A stretch of DNA of 64,000 bases. It comes from Streptomyces sp. NBC_01116 (GTDB taxonomy: Bacteria; Actinomycetota; Actinomycetes; Streptomycetales; Streptomycetaceae). The notes under the pieces are model-generated. The model did no database searches. It worked only from the letters and a program-made list of their open reading frames with translations, and had not been told where the DNA came from. The position numbers were made by a program, and so were the translations under genes. Below are positions 43,305 through 51,742 of the stretch, in pieces (position 1 is the stretch's first letter; each line of letters starts with the position of its first letter). The stretch lies in assembly GCF_041435495.1 (NCBI RefSeq), contig NZ_CP108644.1:7797501-7861500 (forward strand), read 5' to 3'.

Positions 43305-43395
43305 CGGCCCGCCCGTTCGGCCCGCCCGTTCGGCCCGCCCGTTCGGCCCGCCCGTTCGGCCCGCCCGTTCGGCCCGCCCGTTCGGCCCGCCCGTT
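43305..43395. repeat. Seven perfect 13-bp tandem repeats
   Basis: The unit CGGCCCGCCCGTT occurs seven times head to tail without a mismatch, between the proline-rich gene and the 3' end of the PLP decarboxylase gene. The period is not a multiple of three, so the array is not part of a protein repeat. No spacers, so not CRISPR. Confidence 0.92.
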
Positions 43396-43411
43396 CGGTC
43401 GGCCCGCCGGT

Positions 43412-44818
43412 TCAGCCGTTCCGCTCGATCAGCGCGTCCGCGTGCGCCAGGCCGCTCTCCGCCGCGATGTCGTCCAGCGACTGCGCGTCCCGCACGGTCA
43501 CGAACGTCACCGGTGCGTCGTGCCCCGGACCACCGTGCGGTGAACCGCCGTGCCGTGAACCGTCCTCCGGCCCCGTCCGGAAGCCGTACACCGCGGGACG
43601 GGGCAGGCTGTTGTACGCCCACGGGGTGGAGAAGTAGTACGCCCCCGTGTCGTACAGCACGACCACATCGTCCTCGGCCAGCTCCGGCAGCTCCCTGCCG
43701 TACGCCACCACGTCCCCCGCGAAGCAGCACGGCCCCGCGATGTCCTGTGCCAGCGACGGCCCGCTCTTGGGGGCGCCGTCCGGGCCGAACGCCCCGATCC
43801 GCAAGGGCCAGGCCTCGGGCATGAGGACGGTACGGGTGGCGGTCTGGGCTCCCGCGTGGGTGAGGGCGATCCGGCGGCCCCCCGCGTCCTTCGTGTACTC
43901 CACCCGGGCCCCGATGAACCCGTTCTTCGCGAGCAGCGACCGGCCGAACTCCGTGACCAGGGAGAAGCGGCCGGAGAAGAGGCCGGGGGCGGCCTCCGTC
44001 AGGGCCGCCACATAGTCCGTGTAGCTGGGGTGCACGGTCTCGTCGGCGAAGTTGACCGGCAGGCCGCCGCCGATGTCCAGGCTGGTGACCTGCCGGACGC
44101 CCAGCGTCGCGTTGATCTCCTCGGCCAGCTCGTACGTCCGCGCCACCCCGTCCGCGATCAGCTTCAACGGGCAGCCCTGGGAGCCCACATGGGCGTGCAG
44201 CCGGGTCAGCCACGGTCGCTCCCGGAAGGCTTCGACGATCGCATCCCGGGCCCCCGGGTCGCGGAGCGCGACGCCGAACTTCGAGGTGTCCGTCGCCGTG
44301 CTCATCGGCCCGATCGAGCCGCCGCCCACCTGGGGGTTGATCCGCAGTCCGAGGACCGAGGCGGTGCCCGGGTGGCGGAGGGCGTCGATGCGGCGCAGTT
44401 CGTCGAGGCTGTCGGCGTTGACGGCGACGCCGAGGGCGAGCGCCAGCCGGATCTCCTCGCGCGTCTTGGCGGGGGAGTCCAGGACGATACGGGACGCGGC
44501 GAACCCGGCCTCCACGGCCAGCCGCAGTTCGCCGGGGCTCGCCACCTCGCACCCCATCCCGCAGTCGGCGAGCAGCCTCAGCACCGGGACGAGGGAGCAG
44601 GCCTTGGCCGCGAAGGTGTGCAGCACCCCGGGCGGTGCGGCGAAGGCGTCGTGCAGGGCCTCGACGGAGGCGCGCACGCCCTCCGTGTCGATGAATCCGG
44701 CGACCGGGCTGCCCTCGCCCAGCAGCCCCTGTCCCACGGCCGCCCGGACGACGGCGTCGAAGCGGGCGGCCGGCGGTGCCGTGCCGCCCTCGTGGTGCGC
44801 GGAAGTCGTCTGCGTCAT
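43412..44818 (-). CDS. PLP-dependent type III (alanine-racemase fold) decarboxylase
   Basis: A 468-residue enzyme of the diaminopimelate/ornithine/arginine decarboxylase superfamily. The PLP-binding Lys is in TFAAKAC near residue 71, HVGSQ binds the cofactor phosphate side, DIGGGLPVNF is the glycine loop, and the C-terminal barrel has CFAGDVVAYGRELPELAEDD and DTGAYYFSTPWAYNS, where the Cys and Tyr belong to the substrate pocket. GDVVA rather than CESGD-type sequence suggests a substrate other than diaminopimelate. It lies 91 nt downstream of the encapsulin gene in the same direction, so it may share the transcript. Cargo status is unlikely: its C-terminus (HADALIERNG) is not a loading peptide. 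Confidence 0.85.
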   Translation of the reverse strand: MTQTTSAHHEGGTAPPAARFDAVVRAAVGQGLLGEGSPVAGFIDTEGVRASVEALHDAFAAPPGVLHTFAAKACSLVPVLRLLADCGMGCEVASPGELRLAVEAGFAASRIVLDSPAKTREEIRLALALGVAVNADSLDELRRIDALRHPGTASVLGLRINPQVGGGSIGPMSTATDTSKFGVALRDPGARDAIVEAFRERPWLTRLHAHVGSQGCPLKLIADGVARTYELAEEINATLGVRQVTSLDIGGGLPVNFADETVHPSYTDYVAALTEAAPGLFSGRFSLVTEFGRSLLAKNGFIGARVEYTKDAGGRRIALTHAGAQTATRTVLMPEAWPLRIGAFGPDGAPKSGPSLAQDIAGPCCFAGDVVAYGRELPELAEDDVVVLYDTGAYYFSTPWAYNSLPRPAVYGFRTGPEDGSRHGGSPHGGPGHDAPVTFVTVRDAQSLDDIAAESGLAHADALIERNG

Positions 44819-44909
44819 ACGGCCAGAGTCCCTGATGGCTGCCCCCAGGTCTTCGGCGGAACGGGGGCGCTCGGTCGCCCGGCAACGCGCCGGTGAGCGC
44901 CCCCGGAGG

Positions 44910-45707
44910 TCAGGCGATCAGACCGACCACGGCCTCCGGCGTCAGCATCCGGAAGGTGAAGGCCTGTTGGAAGTAGAGGTGGACGCTGGTGGCGTCGTGG
45001 TCCGCGTAGCCGATCGACAGGTCCTGGCCCAGGCAGAGCTCGAAGTCTCCGCCCCGGGTGGACAGCAGCACGCCCCCCTTGACCGCGGGCGCCCACAGGA
45101 TCTCGTCGTCCACCAGACGGCTCAGATGCGTTTTGACGGGATACCCGTGGTCGGAGGTCTCGGCCGCCTCGGTGAACGCGTCCGCGCCGAGCAGCAGCCG
45201 GTACGGTCCGTCGACACCGGCCAGCCGCAGCCGCGTCACGGCCTGGCTGACCGCCACCGGATAGTCCCGCGCGTCGGCGGGCAGCGGGAGGGGATCGTGC
45301 GAGGAGCCGTCCCGCAGGCCGGTGATCCCGGCTGCCCCGTACCCGTCGATGATCGCCATGTCCTCGGCGAACGCACAGGTACGCGCCGCGTCCTTGACGG
45401 GCTGCCAGTCGCTGTCGGCGGAGCCGCGCTCCACGTCGTCCACGGCCTGGCGGGTCACCGTGAACGGCACCCGCCACTCGATGACCGGCGTCGATGTGCG
45501 GGCCCGGGCCGCCACGTCCGGGGTGGGCGGATCGATGTCGGTCAGATGGCCGTCGCCGACAGCGGCGAGCGTCGGACCCGCCGGATCGGACACGTCGACG
45601 ACACGGCGGCCGGCGACATGACGGCGGAAGGTGCGCCGGGCCTCCTCCTCGATCTCGTCCCAGGCGGACGGGGTGACCGGCGCGAGTTCGCGGTGCAGAT
45701 TGTTCAT
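44910..45707 (-). CDS. Family 1 encapsulin shell protein
   Basis: A 265-residue HK97-fold nanocompartment protein of the linocin/CFP29 type. The N-terminus MNNLHRELAPVTPSAWDEIEEEARRTF is diagnostic, split here over residues 1-27. FTVTRQAVDDVERGSADSDW and EDMAIIDGYGAAGITGL mark the P-domain, YRLLLGADAFTEAAE the A-domain, and LYFQQAFTFRMLTPEAVV the C-terminus. Shells of this size class form T=1 cages. The ATG overlaps the DyP stop as TGATG (a GTG one codon earlier is possible), giving translational coupling to the cargo gene. Product: a cage that encloses the peroxidase. Confidence 0.93.
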   Translation of the reverse strand: MNNLHRELAPVTPSAWDEIEEEARRTFRRHVAGRRVVDVSDPAGPTLAAVGDGHLTDIDPPTPDVAARARTSTPVIEWRVPFTVTRQAVDDVERGSADSDWQPVKDAARTCAFAEDMAIIDGYGAAGITGLRDGSSHDPLPLPADARDYPVAVSQAVTRLRLAGVDGPYRLLLGADAFTEAAETSDHGYPVKTHLSRLVDDEILWAPAVKGGVLLSTRGGDFELCLGQDLSIGYADHDATSVHLYFQQAFTFRMLTPEAVVGLIA

Positions 45708-46780
45708 CACTGGGCGCTTTCTTGCAGGCTGCCGATGCGCAGCGATCCGTGGTCCTCCCCGGCCGCGAGGGGATCCCGCCGGACCGGTGCGGGCACGGGT
45801 TCCGGCCGGTCCCCGGAGCGGGCCGGGGCGGGCGGGGGCGGCGGAGCGTCGAGGAAGTCGGCGCGAGGGGCGAAGAAGAGGGTGCCGGTGACCGCCGTGG
45901 AGAAGTCGAGGATGCGGTCGTGCGTCCCGGGCGGATCACCGAGGAACATGTTGCGGAGCATCCGCTCGGTCACGTCGGGATCGGCGGCGTACCCGATGAA
46001 GTACGTACCGAACTCGCCCTTCCCGAAGTTCCCGAACGGCATGTTCGCCCGCAGGATGTCCCGTTCGGTGCCGTCCGGGTCGGTGATCGTGTTGAGCGCG
46101 AGGTGGGAGTCGGCGGGCTTCTCGTCGTCGGGGAACTCGACGTCGTCCAGCTTGGTGCGGCCGATGACGCGTTCCTGCTCCTCCACGGAGAGCGCGTTCC
46201 AGGACGTCAGGTCGTGCAGGTACTTCTGTACGACGACGTAGCTGCCGCCCTCGAACTCCTGGTCGTCCTCCGCCGCGACCAGCGCCGCCGAACGGGCGTC
46301 GTCGCCCACCGGGTTCTCCGTACCGTCCACGAAGCCGAGCAGGTCCCGGTGGTCCAGATAGCGGAATCCGTGCGTCTCGTCGACGATCCGCAGGGCTCCG
46401 CCGAGCTTGTCGAGCAGCTGGGCCGCCCACGCGTAGCAGACGTCCATCCGCTCGGCCCGGATGTGCAGCAGCACGTCGCCGGGGGTCGCCGGGGCGTGGT
46501 GAAGAGGTCCTCGCAGCTCCGGGAACGGGTGGAGGTGAGCCGGGCGCGGCCCGGCGAACAGCCGGTCCCAGGCGGTGGAGGCGAAGCCCGCGACACAGGC
46601 GAGGCCGGAGTCCGGGTAGCGGAAGCCGAGCGACCGGGCGACGGCCGCGAGATCCGGCAGCACGTCGCGCACCGCGCTCTCGCCGCCCGGCTCGATCGTG
46701 CCGACCAGGAACAGCGCCGCGCTGGTCAACGGCGCCACGACGGGCTGTACGGAGACGGGGTCAGGCACGGCGTCGGGCAT
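45707..46780 (-). CDS. DyP-type heme peroxidase with encapsulin cargo-loading peptide
   Basis: A 357-residue dye-decolorizing peroxidase. The catalytic GFVDGTENP motif (Asp of GxxDG) is near residue 150, the proximal heme His is in ADSHLAL, and NMPFGNFGKGEFGTYFIGY and RMLRNMFLGDP are typical of the class. After the catalytic core a Pro-rich linker (APPPPPAPARSGDRPEP) leads to the last residues HGSLRIGSLQ, the known SLxIGSL-type peptide that docks cargo inside family 1 encapsulins. The gene precedes the shell gene and overlaps it by one base. The pair should form a peroxidase-loaded nanocompartment for oxidative stress defence. Confidence 0.95.
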   Translation of the reverse strand: MPDAVPDPVSVQPVVAPLTSAALFLVGTIEPGGESAVRDVLPDLAAVARSLGFRYPDSGLACVAGFASTAWDRLFAGPRPAHLHPFPELRGPLHHAPATPGDVLLHIRAERMDVCYAWAAQLLDKLGGALRIVDETHGFRYLDHRDLLGFVDGTENPVGDDARSAALVAAEDDQEFEGGSYVVVQKYLHDLTSWNALSVEEQERVIGRTKLDDVEFPDDEKPADSHLALNTITDPDGTERDILRANMPFGNFGKGEFGTYFIGYAADPDVTERMLRNMFLGDPPGTHDRILDFSTAVTGTLFFAPRADFLDAPPPPPAPARSGDRPEPVPAPVRRDPLAAGEDHGSLRIGSLQESAQ

Positions 46781-46938
46781 GCGCGCACTCCACTGGGACG
46801 GTGTACGGACGGCGGTGGATCACCGGTGGCGATGAACAGGGTTCGCAGCCACTAACCCACGTCCCGTCCCTGTCCGCACGCCGGGAGCGCCCGGCCGGGG
46901 AGCGCGCGGACGCCGGGCGGCACCTCGCCCACCCGGTC

Positions 46939-48378
46939 TCAGGCGTCGGCTTCGGTCCTGTCGCCGCCCCAGCGGGTGTGGAACGTGCCGTCGCGGTCGG
47001 TGCGGCGGTAGGTGTGTGCGCCGAAGTAGTCGCGCTGGCCCTGGGTGAGGGCGGCGGGGAGGCGTTCGGCACGCAGCGAGTCGTAGTAGGCGAGGGTGGC
47101 GGCGAAGGCCGGGGTGGGGACGCCCTGGGTGACGGCGGTGGCGATCACGGTGCGCCAGTCGCCCTGTGCGGCGGCGATCTCCTCCGCGAAACTCTCATCG
47201 GCGAGGAGGCTCGGCATCCGGGGCCGGGATGCGTAGGCGCCGGTGATCCTGTCGAGGAACGCGGCCCGGATGATGCATCCGCCGCGCCAGATCGAGGCGA
47301 CCGCGCCGAGGTCGATGTTCCAGCCGTACTGCTCGCTGCCGGCCGCGATCTCGTGGAAGCCCTGGGTGTAGGCGACGATCTTCGAGGCGTACAGCGCCTG
47401 CTCGACCTGGTCGGCGAATGCCGCCGCCTCGTCCTCGCCGAGCGTCCGGGCGGTCGGTCCCGCCAGGTGGCGCGAGGCGTCGCGGAGGTCGGCGTGGCCG
47501 GAGACGGAGCGGGCGAAGACGGCTTCGGCGATCCCGGAGACGGGAACACCCAGATCGAGGGCGATCTGCACGGTCCAGCGGCCGGTGCCCTTCTGCTCCG
47601 CCTGGTCGAGCACGACGTCCACGAAGGGTTTCCCGGTCGCCGCGTCGACATGCGAGAGCACTTCCGCGGTGATCTCGATGAGGTAGGACTCCAGGCGTCC
47701 GGTGTTCCAGGTGCGGAAGATGTCCGCGATCTGCGCGGGGGAGTACCCGGCCACGTCGCGGAGCAGCTGGTACGCCTCGGCGATCAGCTGCATGTCCGCG
47801 TACTCGATGCCGTTGTGCGTCATTTTCACGAAGTGCCCGGCCCCGTCCGGCCCGATGTGCGTGACGCACGGAGCGCCGTCCTTGGCCTTCGCGGAGATCT
47901 TCTCCAGCATCGGCCCCAGTGAGTCGTACGACTCCTTGCTGCCGCCCGGCATGATGCTCGGTCCGTCGAGCGCGCCTTCCTCACCGCCGGAGATGCCGGT
48001 GCCGACGAAGTGGATTCCCTGCTCGCGCAGTTCGCGCTCCCGGCGGCGTGTGTCCTCGAAGTGCGCGTTGCCTCCGTCGATGATGACGTCGCCGGTGTCC
48101 AGGAGAGGCGCGAACTCCGCGATCACCGCGTCCGTGGCCTCCCCGGCCTTCACCATGACGACCAGGCGTCGCGGCCTCTCCAGGGCCGCCACGAACTCCT
48201 CGGCACGTTCGGCGGCGACGAAATCACCCTCATCGCCGAACTCTTCGACGAGTTCATGGATGCGTGACGCTGTGCGGTTGTGCAGAGCGACGGTGTATCC
48301 GTTACGGGCGAAGTTCCGGGCCAGGTTGCGTCCCATGACGGCGAGTCCGGTGACGCCGATCTGAGCAGTGCCGCTCAT
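46939..48378 (-). CDS. gnd: 6-phosphogluconate dehydrogenase, NADP-type, decarboxylating
   Basis: A 479-residue pentose-phosphate enzyme that converts 6-phosphogluconate to ribulose 5-phosphate with NADP. The Rossmann motif GVTGLAVMGRNLARNFARNG is at residues 8-27 (shown as the full dinucleotide region), HNRT binds the NADP phosphate, DGGNAHFEDT and GISGGEEGA carry substrate contacts, and HFVKMTHNGIEYADMQ contains the catalytic Lys. The length matches the long homodimeric form (about 470 residues), not the short 300-residue form. It is monocistronic. Its 5' flank holds five imperfect 9-bp repeats, and the DUF5709 gene lies upstream on the same strand. Confidence 0.95.
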   Translation of the reverse strand: MSGTAQIGVTGLAVMGRNLARNFARNGYTVALHNRTASRIHELVEEFGDEGDFVAAERAEEFVAALERPRRLVVMVKAGEATDAVIAEFAPLLDTGDVIIDGGNAHFEDTRRRERELREQGIHFVGTGISGGEEGALDGPSIMPGGSKESYDSLGPMLEKISAKAKDGAPCVTHIGPDGAGHFVKMTHNGIEYADMQLIAEAYQLLRDVAGYSPAQIADIFRTWNTGRLESYLIEITAEVLSHVDAATGKPFVDVVLDQAEQKGTGRWTVQIALDLGVPVSGIAEAVFARSVSGHADLRDASRHLAGPTARTLGEDEAAAFADQVEQALYASKIVAYTQGFHEIAAGSEQYGWNIDLGAVASIWRGGCIIRAAFLDRITGAYASRPRMPSLLADESFAEEIAAAQGDWRTVIATAVTQGVPTPAFAATLAYYDSLRAERLPAALTQGQRDYFGAHTYRRTDRDGTFHTRWGGDRTEADA

Positions 48379-48410
48379 CTGTGTGCTCCTGGAGATCCGA
48401 GGACGTCGGT

Positions 48411-48455
48411 GCGTCGTGTGCGTTGCGTGCGTCGTATGCGTTCCGTGTGTTCCGT
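48411..48455. repeat. Five imperfect 9-bp repeats upstream of gnd
   Basis: Units GCGTCGTGT, GCGTTGCGT, GCGTCGTAT, GCGTTCCGT and GTGTTCCGT follow one another 33 nt before the gnd start codon. They would lie in the mRNA leader or promoter region. Confidence 0.6.
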
Positions 48456-48561
48456 ACGGTCGGAGTCGCGGGGTGCGTTCGGCGGTGTGGTGTGCTTCGG
48501 GCAGGGCGTACGGGCCCGGGGACAGCCGTGTTCAAGGGGAGAGCGGTTGCCCACGGCCCGC

Positions 48562-49101
48562 TCAGGGCGAGGACGGGGCGGCCGTGCCACCGGTGGCCGG
48601 GCCGGTGCCGGTGCCGGTGGCCGGACCGGCCTCCAGGAGCGCTTCGTCGTCCCCGGGCTCGGGGATCACGTGCATCGCGGCCTCCTCGGCCGACGCCGCA
48701 GCCCCGTCGATGCCCACGTCGCTGGCGGTGAGGGTGGCCGGGACGCTTCCGTCCGCCTGCTGGGTCAGCCGGCCGGCGCGGGAGACGCCGACCTCGTCGT
48801 CCCAGGGCTCGCCGTCGCCGTCCGCCAGATCGCCCACGCCGTCGCCGGTGGAACCGTCCGGCTCGGGCACTTCCCTGGTCAGCCGGGCTTCGAGGGACTC
48901 GCCGGTGTGCCGCTCGTTGGCCGTGGTGCCGAGGCCGTCGACCACCCAGGGCCGGTCCGGAGGTGCGTAGCCCTCGTCCAGCGGGTCGCCGGTGCCGGAC
49001 GGATCCATGAGCGTGTCCCCGGCGTCGAGCTGTTCGCCGGGGTCGGAAGCCTCGGGTTCCTGGGGCTGGTAGACATCGTCCCCCCAGTCGGTGTCGCTCA
49101 T
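48562..49101 (-). CDS. DUF5709 family protein
   Basis: A 179-residue acidic protein of the actinobacterial DUF5709 family. Its hallmarks are DDVYQPQEPEASDPGEQLD, LDEGYAPPDRPW, GESLEARLTREVPEP and VGVSRAGRL...EEAAMHVI. It has no signal peptide, membrane segment or catalytic motif, and is probably largely disordered. The C-terminal Gly/Thr-rich tail (GTGTGPATGGTA) is a low-complexity addition. ATG with AGGA 6 nt upstream. Function unknown. The family is seen with stress- and sigma-B-type genes in Streptomyces, but nothing here shows such a link. Confidence 0.85.
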   Translation of the reverse strand: MSDTDWGDDVYQPQEPEASDPGEQLDAGDTLMDPSGTGDPLDEGYAPPDRPWVVDGLGTTANERHTGESLEARLTREVPEPDGSTGDGVGDLADGDGEPWDDEVGVSRAGRLTQQADGSVPATLTASDVGIDGAAASAEEAAMHVIPEPGDDEALLEAGPATGTGTGPATGGTAAPSSP

Positions 49102-50067
49102 GGCGCGTCCTTTCCTCCGGGAGTACCGAATACCACTGTCCCCTGTACGCAATTCCACTCCGGTCCCGCTCCCGCCGCAAAGGGAAGATCGGATGTCGGC
49201 GCCCGGGGCGGGCATCGCGGACCGGTCCGTACGCAGGTCGAGGCCCGTTCGCCGCGCATCCGGAGAGCCGGGCGCGTTCTGGCCGGAGCGCGGTCCTCGC
49301 CGTCGTCGCGCCCACCACCGTGATGCCGGGAACACCGGGTTCCTGATGCTCGGCGTCGGCACCCAGGAGGCAGCCCCCGGCCGCCGCCGCGGGCGCCCGG
49401 GGTGAGCCCGACGCCCGCGGCATCGCCGGAGCGGGCCGTGAGAACGCCCACCTGCGGGTCTGCGGAAGCTACGCCCAGCCGTCGGAGGAGCAGGTCACCA
49501 CCGGAGTGGCGAGGCCGTCCACCACGAGGAGCGCCATCACCGGGAGCGTGGCGAGGAGGCCAGCCCGGGACTCCGTTCCGGGCGTTCTTCCCGGTCGGGG
49601 CGGTCCTGCGGCGGACCGGGGCCTTCCCACCGCACGTACACTCGGCCCATGGGACGCAGCGCGGAACCGAGGAGATGCCCGCACCGGGCCGCCTCCGCGC
49701 TGCCTCCGGCCGCCTCCCGCGCGGCTGAGCCCCCGGCGCCCGCGGACGCGGCGCCCGGAACGGGCCGTACCGCACTGCACGGCCACGGCTAGCGGTCCAC
49801 GCGGCAGTTCCCGACAGCGGCATCCGGCGTTCCCGGCCACGGCGCGACCGCCCCGGCCCGCCGCCTCCTCACCCGCACCACGACCACACCGCCACACCCA
49901 CCACTCCGGCCCGCTGAGCGCCGGAGCTCACCCTCGCCTCCGGCGCTCGCAGGACGCGAGCGTCACGATCGGCTCCACAGCACCACGCGGCCCACGGCGC
50001 ACCCGCCGTGCCGCTTCCCGGCGACGGCCGCACCACGTGGCCCGTCGCCGCACTCGAAGGGATCATC
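49102..50067. other. Long intergenic stretch, no recognised gene
   Basis: In 966 nt I find no frame with a family match or a clear ribosome site. A minus-strand frame ending at 49469 closes with a hydrophobic stretch (LLATLPVMALLVVDGLATPVV) that might be a relic of a membrane protein, but its remaining 100 residues look like shadow translation. Confidence 0.3.
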
Positions 50068-51546
50068 GTGAAGCTGAGCGACCTCATGGCCGGGCAGGAC
50101 CACCACGTGCTGCGGGGAACCCCTGCCCGCACGGATGTCACCGCCGGCGCGACGTTCGACGCGGACCGGGTCACCCCCGGCTCCGTCTTCGCCGCGGTGC
50201 CCGGCCACGCCGCCGGCGGCCCGGAAGCCGTCGGCCCGGCGGTCGCCCGCGGAGCGGTCGCCGTACTCGTCGACGAACAGGCGCCGCCGCTGCCCGCCGC
50301 GCTGGGCGACGCGTGCGCCGTACTACGCGTCCCCGACGTCCGCAAGGCCGCAGCGGTCCTCGCCTCACGCTACTTCGGCGAACCGGGCCGGGCGATGGAC
50401 CTGATCGCCATCACCGGCACCAACGGCAAGACCTCCGTCTCGTACATGACCGAGTCGGTGCTGCGGATCGCCGAAGGGGCCCGGGTCGGGGTGATCGGCA
50501 CCGCTGGCAGCCGCATCGGGGACGAGCCCATCCCGATGCCCCCCTCGGTGCTCACCACCCCGGAATCGCCTGATCTGCAGTATCTGCTGGGACACATGCG
50601 CGACCGCGCCACCGGCAGCGTCGTCCTGGAGGCCACTTCGATGGGGCTGCTGACGCACCGTTTGGACCGTACGTTCATCGACGTGGGCGTCTTCACCAAC
50701 CTCACCCAGGACCACCTCGACGACCACGGCACGATGGAGAACTACCGGGATGCCAAACTCCGCCTCTTCCAGGGGCTGTGCCGCCGCGCCGTGGTCAACG
50801 CCGACGACCCGGTGGGCGCCGGGATCCGGAAGCTGATGCCCGACGCCGTGACCACGTACGCGCTGGACGGCGACGCGGACTACCGCGCGAGCGATCTCAC
50901 CGTGGACGCCTCGGGCACCCGGTTCACGCTGCACCACGACGGCCGGAAGTACCCGGCGGCGATCCCCTCGCCGGGCCGCTTCTCGGTCTCCAACGCGCTG
51001 GCCACGGTGGCGGCCTGCCACCTCCTCGGCCACGATCTGGCCGGGCTGGTCGACGCGCTGGAGGTGATGCCTCAGATCCCCGGCCGCTTCGAACGCCTCC
51101 ACACTCCCGGCGGCACCTCGGTGATCGTGGACTACGCCCACTCGCCGGACTCCCTCAGCAAGGTGCTCACCACGATCCGGGGCTTCGCCCGCGGCCGGGT
51201 CATCACCGTCTTCGGCTGTGGTGGGGACCGCGACACCACCAAGCGCGCCGAGATGGGCGCCATCGCGGGCGACCATTCCGACCTGTGCGTCCTCACCTCC
51301 GACAATCCCCGCTACGAGGACCCCGAGGCCATCCTCGACGAGATCGCCCCCGGTATCGCGTCGACCGGAACGCCGTTCGAGCGGATCACCGACCGCCGCC
51401 TGGCCATTGCCGCCGCGCTGGCGGAGGCGGGGCCGGCCGACATCGTGCTCATCGCGGGCAAGGGCAGCGAACCGCACCAGAGCATCCGGGGCGAACTGCT
51501 GCCGTTCAGCGACATGGCCACCGTGCGCGAACTGGTCGGTGGATAG
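50068..51546 (+). CDS. MurE-like Mur ligase outside a division cluster
   Basis: A 492-residue UDP-MurNAc-tripeptide-synthetase-family ligase. The ATP loop GTNGKTSV is near residue 118, EATSMGLLTHRLD replaces the usual EVSSHGL(x)HR(V/L), FTNLTQDHLDDHG is the Mg/ATP segment, and DNPR (TSDNPRYEDP) is the signature of diaminopimelate-adding MurE enzymes. DYAHSPDSL and the C-terminal AGKGSEPHQ complete the family set. The start is GTG with AAGGGA 6 nt upstream. No murF, mraY, murD or fts gene is adjacent, so it is probably a paralogue of the cell-wall murE; it could add an amino acid to another UDP-sugar or act as a back-up ligase. Confidence 0.88.
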   Translation: MKLSDLMAGQDHHVLRGTPARTDVTAGATFDADRVTPGSVFAAVPGHAAGGPEAVGPAVARGAVAVLVDEQAPPLPAALGDACAVLRVPDVRKAAAVLASRYFGEPGRAMDLIAITGTNGKTSVSYMTESVLRIAEGARVGVIGTAGSRIGDEPIPMPPSVLTTPESPDLQYLLGHMRDRATGSVVLEATSMGLLTHRLDRTFIDVGVFTNLTQDHLDDHGTMENYRDAKLRLFQGLCRRAVVNADDPVGAGIRKLMPDAVTTYALDGDADYRASDLTVDASGTRFTLHHDGRKYPAAIPSPGRFSVSNALATVAACHLLGHDLAGLVDALEVMPQIPGRFERLHTPGGTSVIVDYAHSPDSLSKVLTTIRGFARGRVITVFGCGGDRDTTKRAEMGAIAGDHSDLCVLTSDNPRYEDPEAILDEIAPGIASTGTPFERITDRRLAIAAALAEAGPADIVLIAGKGSEPHQSIRGELLPFSDMATVRELVGG

Positions 51547-51742
51547 CGGATATCGGGTACCGGACAGCGGATGGCGGATATGCGGGCGGACGCGCACGCG
51601 GGCCGAGGTGTAGGAGAGCGAGAGCGCGGGGGAGCGGGACGGCAGGACAAGATCAATCCGGTGGTGGTGGCACCGGGCGGTCCGGCATGCTGGCCCGGCC
51701 GCGCCGAGCGCCGGACGGGGCACGAGCGGGGGAGCGGGAGCC

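Noticed and set aside
43305..43395. CRISPR array
   Set aside because: The 13-bp units are contiguous, with no spacers and no cas genes.
44052..46241. A 729-residue plus-strand frame across decarboxylase, encapsulin and DyP
   Set aside because: Shadow of three well-supported minus-strand genes.
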